A stretch of 6,905 bases of DNA from TMED23 sp913054205 (GTDB lineage: Bacteria; Pseudomonadota; Alphaproteobacteria; Rhodospirillales; UBA2165), in assembly GCA_046582495.1 (NCBI GenBank), contig JAYGEG010000058.1, positions 1 to 6,905 on the forward strand. The letters are read 5' to 3'. Shown here one piece after another: positions 1 through 5,678 of the stretch (position 1 is its first letter; every line of letters begins with the position of its first letter). A program made the position numbers and the translations under genes. The notes beneath the pieces were generated by a model. That model made no database searches, was not told where the DNA came from, and saw only the letters and a program-made list of their open reading frames with translations.

Positions 1-557
1 CGGCAGATATCATGGGCTCAGCTCTCTTGATTTACTTCAAAAACCTAAGCGGCATGTTGGAATGGTTCAGCGACCTTCTGGGTGTCGAATGGTTCTATGG
101 TTTTTTCGAGCTTGGATTTTTAACCGCTTTGATCGGTCAGATCGTCTATACGATCCCCTATACATTCGTGGTTATTTTAATCACCATGTCGCGCTATCGG
201 GACCAACAAACCGAAGCGGCGCGCAGTTGTGGTGCCACCGCATGGCAAGCATTTTGGCATGTCGAGTTTCCTCAAATTAAGGCCGGTATATTCAGCTCAG
301 CGGCGTTTGTTGTCATCTTATCCTTTAACGAGGCAACACGGACAGCGTTGCAGAAAGGCGGCATTGATACTTATGCCAATGTCCTGGTGAGTGAAATGCT
401 CAACGTTGGAATGTCAGGCGAATCTTACGCGATGGCGGGCTCCATAAGTGTTGTGGCGATGATTATAATTGGCTCAATTATTTTTTACACTTTTGCCAGA
501 TCCGAGCGGCTGGAACGTTTATCCCGTGCTAAATCCCAACCCGTCATGTCAGAATAG
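1..557 (+). CDS. ABC transporter permease, polyamine/PotC type (C-terminal part)
   Basis: Inner-membrane subunit of an ABC importer of the spermidine/putrescine-type (PotC-like, binding-protein-dependent) permease family. The reading frame is open to the left edge (codons in frame from position 3), so the 5' end lies outside the window and the ATG at 12 is probably internal. Counting from that Met, hydrophobic membrane segments lie at about 36-58, 92-110 and 144-162. Between the first two is the EAA loop that docks on the ATPase: E68-A-A, G74 and P87 fit the EAA---G---------P pattern. A short basic tail ends the protein. It is followed after 7 nt by the ATP-binding subunit, as expected for partners of one transporter; the second permease and the solute-binding protein are presumably upstream. 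The substrate cannot be read from this subunit, because the family carries polyamines, amino-acid derivatives, iron and other small solutes. Confidence 0.93.
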   Translation, partial: ADIMGSALLIYFKNLSGMLEWFSDLLGVEWFYGFFELGFLTALIGQIVYTIPYTFVVILITMSRYRDQQTEAARSCGATAWQAFWHVEFPQIKAGIFSSAAFVVILSFNEATRTALQKGGIDTYANVLVSEMLNVGMSGESYAMAGSISVVAMIIIGSIIFYTFARSERLERLSRAKSQPVMSE

Positions 558-564
558 TAAGTTA

Positions 565-1689
565 ATGGATATGAAGAACACACATGAAATGAATAATTCC
601 CAAGATATTGCCGGCGTTCAAACAATAGCGATCTCTAAACATTATGGCGCTGTGAAGGCTGTTGATGACATCTCAATGACGGTTGAGAACGGCCAATATT
701 ACGTGCTGCTTGGACCAAGCGGCGGCGGTAAAACGACGTTGCTGCGTCTGATTGGCGGCTTTGTTAAACCAACGGCGGGACAAATTCTTTTGTACGGTCA
801 GGATGTCTCTAACCTGCCGCCTAACAAACGCGCCACCTCGATGGTTTTTCAGTCCTATGCGCTATTTCCACATATGTCGGTTGAGAGAAATGTTTCCTAT
901 GGCCTAAAGCTCAAAAAAGTATCGCCCGTCGAAATAGCGCGGAAAGTAAATGATATGTTGGATTTGGTCGGGCTCTCCGGCTATGGCGGGCGGATGCCGC
1001 ACGAATTATCCGGCGGTCAACAGCAGCGGGTTCAATTGGCACGCTCCTTGGTGTTGGAGAGCGACGTCATATTGCTCGACGAGCCCTTGGCGTCGCTCGA
1101 TGCAAATTTACGTAAAGACATGTGCTTTGAATTGAAACGCATTCAAGAGCAAGTCGGGATCACTTTTATTCATGTGACTCACAATCAGGAAGAAGCGCTT
1201 ACGATTGCGGACCGAATTGCCATTGTTGCAGACGGAAAATTGGCTGAAGAGGGAACACCAAAGGAAATCTATGAGCGCCCGGTCAAAAAGTTCACGGCAG
1301 AATTTATCGGTGAAAATAATTTGCTGGAAGGCAAGGTGTCGGAAATTAACGGAGAGCAGGCAACTATTGATTTGGGATATGCTCAAATCACTATAATTCG
1401 ATCAAATAATACCGCCGTCGCCGGCACCGAAATTGCGCTGTCCATACCGTCGGAAATAGTGGATATCTCGGATGGGAAACCGACTGAAACGGGAAATATC
1501 CAATTTCTCGAAGCGGTTTTCATAAGTAATTCTTACGCCGGATACTCGTCCTTCAATTTCGTTCGCCTAGCAGATGGAACCGAAATGGCTTCTCGCGCGC
1601 CGGTAAAAGGCGAACGCCAACAGATGAAACCCGGCCAGACAGTATATGTGTCTTGGCCGACAGAAGCTGGCCGGCTGCATGTCACTTAA
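565..1689 (+). CDS. ABC transporter ATP-binding protein, PotA/UgpC-like with TOBE domain
   Basis: Cytoplasmic ATPase that powers the importer whose permease lies just upstream; 374 aa from the ATG at 565. All nucleotide-binding motifs are intact: Walker A GPSGGGKTT (50-58), Q-loop MVFQSYALFPH, ABC signature LSGGQQQR (148-155), Walker B DVILLDEP (167-174) with the D-loop following, and H-loop His206 in HVTHNQEEA. Residues from about 260 to the end form the TOBE-type regulatory/substrate domain usual in PotA, UgpC and MalK relatives, and the length is normal for them. The start is uncertain: ATGs at 565, 571 and 589 are in frame and none has a strong Shine-Dalgarno. The frame also stays open upstream inside the permease gene, but the conserved domain starts well after 589. 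Translational coupling to the permease stop at 557 is likely. Substrate unknown. Confidence 0.96.
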   Translation: MDMKNTHEMNNSQDIAGVQTIAISKHYGAVKAVDDISMTVENGQYYVLLGPSGGGKTTLLRLIGGFVKPTAGQILLYGQDVSNLPPNKRATSMVFQSYALFPHMSVERNVSYGLKLKKVSPVEIARKVNDMLDLVGLSGYGGRMPHELSGGQQQRVQLARSLVLESDVILLDEPLASLDANLRKDMCFELKRIQEQVGITFIHVTHNQEEALTIADRIAIVADGKLAEEGTPKEIYERPVKKFTAEFIGENNLLEGKVSEINGEQATIDLGYAQITIIRSNNTAVAGTEIALSIPSEIVDISDGKPTETGNIQFLEAVFISNSYAGYSSFNFVRLADGTEMASRAPVKGERQQMKPGQTVYVSWPTEAGRLHVT

Positions 1690-1729
1690 TATCGTGACTA
1701 TTGGGAAAATATAACTGAGGAAACAGCAG

Positions 1730-2521
1730 ATGGATTTAAAACTAACCGGAAAGACAGCGATTATAGCGGGTGGCAGCAAAGGTATTGGCGCCGCCTCTGC
1801 GCGCATGCTGGCGTCAGAAGGTGCTAATATATTTTTAATTTCACGCGACCAAGCCAGCCTTGAAGAGTTTACCGGTCAATTACGAGAAGACAGCCAGTGC
1901 GAGGTTGATTTTTTTGCCGGAGATTTAACCCAAGAGGGTACAGCCGATAAAGCGTGCGAACAGGCTAACAATAAATTTGGCAGAATAGATATCCTCGTCA
2001 ATTCCGCAGGCGCCTCACAAGGCGGCGTGTTTTGGGAAATTCCTGATGAAATTTGGAGTGATAGCTTTGATTTAAAATTTATGGCAACCATCCGAATGAT
2101 AAGAGCCGCCATACTCTATATGCGTGATCAAAAATATGGCCGCATTGTCACCATTGTCGGCAATGCCGGTCGCCAACCTCATCCTCGCACTTTACCGGGT
2201 GCGGCTGCCAATGCAGCGCTGCTTGCCGTCACCAAAGGGCTTGCCGATGAAGTTGCCGAAGATGGTGTTATAATTAACGCGATTAATCCGGGGCCGACCA
2301 AGACAGCACGCTGGAATACAATGATGGACAATCTCGCAAGTTCATCGGGCTCAACCGTGGAAGATGTCGAAGCAGGATTTACTGAGAATATTCCGTCAGG
2401 CCGCTTAGGCGAGCCTGAAGAAATTGCTCGCATGGTTGCGATTCTCTCTTCCGACTTGGCTGCCAATATGACCGGCACGTCAGTGACGATGGATGGCGGC
2501 ATGACCAAGGCCATAGCTTAA
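1730..2521 (+). CDS. SDR-fold protein with atypical active site
   Basis: Short-chain dehydrogenase/reductase fold, 263 aa, usual length for classical SDRs. The cofactor site is present: AGGSKGIG (13-20) matches the glycine-rich TGxxxGxG motif. Lys17 and Arg39 at the end of the second strand suggest NADP(H) preference. NSAG (91-94) is a variant of NNAG, INPGP follows the active-site region, and the C-terminal TMDGG motif is typical. The catalytic part is unusual. Where classical members have Ser and then Tyr-x-x-x-Lys, this protein reads VGNAGRQPHP (143-152) and then PGAAANAALLAVTK (156-169). The Tyr position appears to be Gly157, the Lys position Asn161 and the Ser position Gly144. I recall a subfamily of SDR-like proteins with this G-N-A-G...AANAAL pattern, so this is probably a stable variant and not decay. 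A GAGGA Shine-Dalgarno (1717-1721) 8 nt before the ATG supports the start. It lies 40 nt after the ATPase gene. Whether it is an oxidoreductase or catalyses something else is open. Confidence 0.93.
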   Translation: MDLKLTGKTAIIAGGSKGIGAASARMLASEGANIFLISRDQASLEEFTGQLREDSQCEVDFFAGDLTQEGTADKACEQANNKFGRIDILVNSAGASQGGVFWEIPDEIWSDSFDLKFMATIRMIRAAILYMRDQKYGRIVTIVGNAGRQPHPRTLPGAAANAALLAVTKGLADEVAEDGVIINAINPGPTKTARWNTMMDNLASSSGSTVEDVEAGFTENIPSGRLGEPEEIARMVAILSSDLAANMTGTSVTMDGGMTKAIA

Positions 2522-2539
2522 ACTCTAAAAGGATCAACC

Positions 2540-3415
2540 ATGCCAAACCCTAGAATTCCTTATGAAATATCGTCTGAGCGTAAAAAGCTTGAAGCTCCGG
2601 AGGGCAAGCCCCTGATCGTTCACCTTGTGGTGAATGTGGAGAACTGGGTATTCGAAAATGCCATGCCAAGAAAGATCATCACCGCGCCTCACGGCCTCGA
2701 ACAAGTCCCTGATATTCCAAATTTCTCCTGGGCGGAATATGGAATGCGAACTGGGATGCCGCGCATTCTAGAACGACTGACAGATCGCAATTTACCCGCC
2801 AGCACCAGTATCAACGCCAGCGTAATTGAAGGTTATCCGAGTTGTGCAGATGCGATGAAAAACGCCGGCTGGGAGTTTATTGGTCATGGCCTCAGCCAAA
2901 AATCCGCCCAAGCCGAAGGGGATGAGGCGGCAATGATAGAACAAGCACTCAATGTTTTGGAGACCTATACTGGTGTCAAAACGCGCGGATATCTCAGTCC
3001 CGGCCTGAAAGAAACCAACGACTCACCGGATATTTTAAAAGCCGCCGGCATCGACTATATCTGTGACTGGGTATTGGACGATCTACCGACATGGATGACC
3101 ACCAAACATGGTCCAGTGATTGCGATGCCCTATAATCTGGAAGTTAACGACAGTATTATTTACGCCGTCGAGAAGCATAGCTCGCCGGAAATGTATTTGC
3201 GTCTGGAAAATACAGTGGACACATTTGATTCAGAAACGAAGAAAAATCCTCGGATACTTTCCATCGGCCTCCATCCTCATCTGATCGGTGTGCCGCATCG
3301 GATCGGTTATCTTGACCGCATGCTGGATCTTTTGATGGCGCGCGATGACACAATATTTATGAACGGTAGCCAAATTGCCGATTGGTTTGTGGCTGCAGAT
3401 GAAAGGATTTCTTAG
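2540..3415 (+). CDS. PuuE-like polysaccharide deacetylase-fold hydrolase
   Basis: Cytoplasmic protein of 291 aa (no signal peptide) with the NodB/polysaccharide-deacetylase fold. It resembles the PuuE allantoinase branch more than the secreted chitin or peptidoglycan deacetylases. Features seen: a first-strand segment VNVENW in place of the usual Asp-containing motif; WEFIGHG with His116 (111-117); a YLSPGLKET stretch with Ser153-Pro154; an Asp-rich DDLPTW (180-185), which matches the SDxxxDDLPYW-type segment of PuuE; and a late HPHLIGVPHRI (245-255) carrying His245, His247 and His253. Family knowledge: PuuE-type members open cyclic ureides such as allantoin, and others act on N-acyl groups or amides. 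The classical metal-ligand Asp pair near the N-terminus is not evident. AAGGA (2529-2533) sits 6 nt before the ATG, and the gene starts 18 nt after the SDR gene. The likely role is ring opening or amide hydrolysis of the imported compound (inference). Confidence 0.92.
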   Translation: MPNPRIPYEISSERKKLEAPEGKPLIVHLVVNVENWVFENAMPRKIITAPHGLEQVPDIPNFSWAEYGMRTGMPRILERLTDRNLPASTSINASVIEGYPSCADAMKNAGWEFIGHGLSQKSAQAEGDEAAMIEQALNVLETYTGVKTRGYLSPGLKETNDSPDILKAAGIDYICDWVLDDLPTWMTTKHGPVIAMPYNLEVNDSIIYAVEKHSSPEMYLRLENTVDTFDSETKKNPRILSIGLHPHLIGVPHRIGYLDRMLDLLMARDDTIFMNGSQIADWFVAADERIS

Positions 3416-3418
3416 ATC

Positions 3419-4087
3419 ATGGAACCGCACATTCTTGAAAGTCTCGAAGATCGGCTTAATCCGGCCCACACCGCTTTGATCATCATAGACCTGCAAAAAG
3501 ATTTTTGCGTCGACGGCTTTGCCACCAGCAGGGCAGGGCGTCCGTTGGATGCAGCCAAAAGCATTATTCCCAATGTCCAAAAATTGTTGCATGCCGCGCG
3601 GGCAGCCGGCGTTGTTGTCTGCCATGTTGGTTTTTGGACACTTCCCGATTATGGCAGCGATTCCGGCCCTTGGTTGGCGCAGCGCAGACGGGCCACTTAC
3701 GCATCAGATAAAATCGCTCTCGCCGGAACCGAGGGTGCTGAGTTTGTCGATGAACTTGGGCCTGTGGAGGGTGAATTTATTATTCACAAACATCGCTACA
3801 ACGCGTTTAACGGCACAGATTTAGATATGATGTTAAAGGCGCGTAATATTAAGACCGTTGTACCAACCGGCGTATCGACGAATGTCTGCGTCGAAAGCAC
3901 TTTGCGGGATGCCTTTGAGCGATCTTATTATGTCTGCGTGCCGGAAAACGGCGTCGCCTCTTGGGACATGCAGCTTCACGAAGCGACGCTTAAGACCGTC
4001 AACGCGCGCTTCGGTCTGCTAACAACATGTGAAGAGATTTCTAACATATGGCAGCATGCTAATACCATCGCTGAGGTCGCTGAATAG
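3419..4087 (+). CDS. Isochorismatase-family cysteine amidohydrolase
   Basis: Cysteine hydrolase of the isochorismatase fold, 222 aa, similar in length to RutB (ureidoacrylate hydrolase) and biuret hydrolase. The catalytic triad is visible: Asp24 in IIIDLQKDF, Lys124 in HKHRYNAF, and nucleophile Cys157 in GVSTNVCVESTLRDAF, the pattern shared by ureide/carbamoyl amidohydrolases. PENGVAS follows, as is usual. Family reactions release ammonia from carbamoyl or amide groups (ureidoacrylate, biuret, N-carbamoylsarcosine, maleamate); the true isochorismatases of siderophore synthesis are less alike in context. It begins 3 nt after the deacetylase-fold gene, with its Shine-Dalgarno (AAAGGA, 3402-3407) inside that gene, so the two are probably co-translated. 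Pairing with a PuuE-like enzyme suggests successive hydrolysis of a cyclic and then a linear amide or ureide. The frame stays open for 74 codons past the TAG stop at 4085, but the protein is already full length. Confidence 0.94.
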   Translation: MEPHILESLEDRLNPAHTALIIIDLQKDFCVDGFATSRAGRPLDAAKSIIPNVQKLLHAARAAGVVVCHVGFWTLPDYGSDSGPWLAQRRRATYASDKIALAGTEGAEFVDELGPVEGEFIIHKHRYNAFNGTDLDMMLKARNIKTVVPTGVSTNVCVESTLRDAFERSYYVCVPENGVASWDMQLHEATLKTVNARFGLLTTCEEISNIWQHANTIAEVAE

Positions 4088-4165
4088 AAGAGCATCCCAA
4101 ACGGTGATAGCGTTGATGGAAAGCGCAAAATTGCCGATCGTGCTGGCGGCTGCACAAAACTATTT

Positions 4166-4191
4166 ATGTCCGCTAATGATGCGGTGGACAT
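4166..4191 (+). repeat. Degenerate hairpin repeat, copy A
   Basis: In the 242-nt gap between the cysteine hydrolase and the alpha/beta hydrolase. The left arm ATGTCCGCT is identical to that of copies C, D and E further on. The right side reads GCGGTGGACAT, which pairs as ATGTCC/GGACAT and would match the family's right arm if two extra bases (TG) were removed. It therefore looks like a decayed member of the same family. The rest of the gap (4088-4315) shows no clear gene, promoter or terminator. Confidence 0.5.
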
Positions 4192-4315
4192 TGCTATGCG
4201 CAGTCGAGGAACAGCCATATCGTCTATATACCGGAAAAATGGGATTGTGCGGCACGGGACTGGCTTGTTATCTAGCCGAGTAAAGATTGATGATAAAGCC
4301 ACTGGAATTTAGAAC

Positions 4316-4332
4316 AGGGAATGATGAACATG
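4316..4332 (+). promoter_or_regulatory. Ribosome binding site deciding the alpha/beta hydrolase start
   Basis: AGGGA at 4316-4320 is followed by three in-frame ATGs at 4321, 4324 and 4330. The first touches the Shine-Dalgarno and the second is only 3 nt away. The third, at 9 nt, has workable spacing, so 4330 is the preferred start. Using 4321 would add only Met-Met-Asn. Confidence 0.6.
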
Positions 4333-5217
4333 CCATTTGTAACGACAAACGACGGCGTAAATCTGCATTACGAAGAACAAGGGTCCGGAACGCCGGTGAT
4401 ATTCGTTCATGAATTCGCCGGTGACCTAAGAAGCTGGAAATCTCAAATGCGCCATTTTTCACGCTTTTATCGCTGTCTCGCTTTTAACGCGCGTGGTTAT
4501 CCTCCATCAGACGTGCCAAGCGATCCCGAATTGTACAGTCAAGAAATTGCCCGCGACGACGTTCTTGCCGTGCTCGATGGACTCGGCATTGAATCCGCCC
4601 ACATCGTTGGGCTTTCGATGGGTGGATTCGCCGCCCTTCATTTTGGAATGAAGTATCCCGACCGAGCTATCTCGCTAGTCGTTGCAGGTTGTGGATACGG
4701 CGCAGACGAAGGCAGCCAAGACCAATTCTATCGAGAAACAACCGTTGTCGCCGATCGGATTGAAAGGGAGACGATGGCCGTCTTTGGTGCGGTATATGCA
4801 GTTGGTCCAACCCGGGTTCAGTATCAGAACAAAGATCCAGAGGGCTGGCGGGAGTTCAAAACTCAACTGAAAGAACATTCGAGCGAAGGCTCGGCCAATA
4901 CCATGCGCGGCGTTCAACGCCTTCGGCCATCACTCTACGCGTTGGAAGACAAGATGCGTAAACTCTCTGTGCCGACATTGATCATAAACGGCGACGAAGA
5001 CGATCCGTGTCTCGATGCTGGGCTATTCATGAAACGAACGATTTTGTCGTCCGCCTTGGTGTTGCTGCCAATTACCGGTCATGCCTGCAATCTAGAGGAA
5101 CCGGACCTTTTCAATATGTTCTGCCGTGATTTCTTCCGCCGAGTTGAGGCAGGACGTTGGGAATTGCGCGACAAACGCTCGATCACCAAAAATATTATGT
5201 TGGCAACTGAACAGTAG
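4330..5217 (+). CDS. Alpha/beta hydrolase
   Basis: Alpha/beta-hydrolase fold enzyme of 295 aa, of normal length. The catalytic triad is readable: nucleophile Ser96 in the elbow GLSMGG; acid Asp222 in NGDEDDP (Asp224 or Asp225 are alternatives); His251 in ITGHACNLEEP. The oxyanion segment is VIFVHEFAGD (23-32), with His-Glu in place of the usual His-Gly. NARGYPPSDVP is a conserved stretch after the next strand. I recall this HEFAGD...NARGYPPS signature from a widespread group annotated only as alpha/beta hydrolase, so the substrate is unknown. By position it could hydrolyse an ester, amide or C-C bond in the same degradation route, in the way RutD and NicD accompany isochorismatase-fold enzymes in pyrimidine and nicotinate breakdown; this parallel is inference. 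No membrane segment or signal peptide is seen. It is separated by 242 nt from the upstream operon and by 461 nt from the next gene, so it may be a separate transcription unit. Confidence 0.94.
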   Translation: MPFVTTNDGVNLHYEEQGSGTPVIFVHEFAGDLRSWKSQMRHFSRFYRCLAFNARGYPPSDVPSDPELYSQEIARDDVLAVLDGLGIESAHIVGLSMGGFAALHFGMKYPDRAISLVVAGCGYGADEGSQDQFYRETTVVADRIERETMAVFGAVYAVGPTRVQYQNKDPEGWREFKTQLKEHSSEGSANTMRGVQRLRPSLYALEDKMRKLSVPTLIINGDEDDPCLDAGLFMKRTILSSALVLLPITGHACNLEEPDLFNMFCRDFFRRVEAGRWELRDKRSITKNIMLATEQ

Positions 5218-5243
5218 TGGAAATATCATATCTGAATTTCGCT

Positions 5244-5274
5244 AGGAGGATGGTTAATGTCTGCTTATGGCTAA
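5244..5274 (+). promoter_or_regulatory. Orphan strong Shine-Dalgarno and five-codon ORF running into a hairpin
   Basis: AGGAGG (5244-5249) lies 7 nt before ATG at 5257, better spacing and match than any real gene in this window. Yet that frame encodes only Met-Ser-Ala-Tyr-Gly before TAA at 5272-5274. An ATG at 5250 gives 23 codons but touches the Shine-Dalgarno. The ATG at 5257 is the first base of hairpin copy B. It may be a relic translation start whose gene was displaced when the repeat arrived, or a coincidence. Confidence 0.35.
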
Positions 5275-5284
5275 AAGCAGACAT
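5257..5284 (+). repeat. Hairpin repeat, copy B
   Basis: Perfect 10-bp inverted repeat: ATGTCTGCTT (5257-5266), 8-nt loop ATGGCTAA, AAGCAGACAT (5275-5284). No run of T follows, so it is not a typical rho-independent terminator, although it starts 39 nt after the alpha/beta hydrolase stop. Relative to copies C and D the stem has a T-A pair where they have C-G, a paired change that keeps the helix. The loop shares GGCTAA with copy D. Confidence 0.85.
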
Positions 5285-5301
5285 CCACGACGTTCATTTT
5301 A

Positions 5302-5330
5302 ATGTCCGCTTTCGGGGGTAAAGCGGACAT
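5302..5330 (+). repeat. Hairpin repeat, copy C
   Basis: Perfect 11-bp inverted repeat: ATGTCCGCTTT (5302-5312), 7-nt loop CGGGGGT, AAAGCGGACAT (5320-5330). It starts 45 nt after the start of copy B, forming a doublet. The loop sequence is unlike those of copies B and D, while the stem is conserved. Confidence 0.85.
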
Positions 5331-5678
5331 ACCAGGAGTCTCGGCAAACACCGGTTTTCCGTCCACCCGGTAACAAGTAAAATAACTCTATAGCGCGGCT
5401 AGCCCGACGGTGCGAAAACCGGGTAAGGTGTCGATGATGAGGTTGATTAAGTATCCGCCAAATGAACGTTGGAACAAGCCGTACAATCTCTGGGTAAGCA
5501 AATAGATAATCTCAGCAGCCGTTATGTCACACTGCTGGAAATCATCGAGACCGATGACCTTAACGTTAACTAAAAACACGCAGTTGAAGTTACGTTACTA
5601 AGGATCATGACGATCCGGCTGGGCGAATGAAATTCAAATTTCGCTTCAATTACGTCTATTTTACGAGGGAATGTAGCA
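5331..5678. other. Gene-free stretch with scattered inverted repeats and a possible coding relic
   Basis: About 350 nt without a credible gene on either strand. It holds a 9-bp inverted repeat CCGGTTTTC (5351-5359) / GAAAACCGG (5414-5422), 54 nt apart, and a small GGATC-ATGAC-GATCC hairpin (5602-5616). Between about 5390 and 5575 two overlapping + frames read like protein when joined by one frameshift near 5470: the first ends in RLIKYPPNER and the second contains SLGKQIDNLSSRYVTLLEII before TAA. This may be the decayed C-terminal end of an old gene, but I do not recognise it. A 63-codon frame on the opposite strand (5388-5579) is hydrophobic but has no supporting ribosome site or known motif. 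Confidence 0.35.
5629..5642. promoter_or_regulatory. Palindrome upstream of the racemase-like gene
   Basis: GAAATT-CA-AATTTC is a perfect 6-bp inverted repeat with a 2-nt spacer, ending 36 nt before the ATG at 5679. Its place and symmetry would suit an operator for a dimeric regulator. No regulator gene is in the window and no convincing -35/-10 pair is seen beside it, and AT-rich palindromes of this length can arise by chance. Confidence 0.3.

Noticed and set aside
4112..4283. A second open frame in the same gap (ATG at 4115, ending TAA at 4281-4283).
   Set aside because: No Shine-Dalgarno, Cys- and Leu-rich composition without a known motif, and overlap with the repeat copy; not supported as a gene.
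4088..4309. The reading frame of the cysteine hydrolase continues open for 74 codons after its TAG stop, suggesting readthrough or a second small gene.
   Set aside because: The hydrolase is already full length for its family, there is no ribosome site or recognised motif in the extension, and the segment contains the degenerate hairpin repeat, so non-coding sequence is the simpler reading.
3419..5217. Assignment as a rut (uracil) operon because RutB- and RutD-like folds are adjacent.
   Set aside because: No RutA, RutC, RutE, RutF or RutG homolog is visible, and the PuuE-like, SDR-like and racemase-like partners do not belong to that pathway.
5257..5330. The two strong hairpins as rho-independent terminators of the alpha/beta hydrolase gene.
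   Set aside because: No T-run follows either stem, and the same elements recur elsewhere as repeats.
5235..5645. A 9-bp direct repeat AATTTCGCT (5235-5243 and 5637-5645) that could be a target-site duplication around a roughly 400-bp insert.
   Set aside because: A repeated 9-mer within about 460 nt is not improbable by chance, and the interior has no terminal inverted repeats or transposase at the boundaries.
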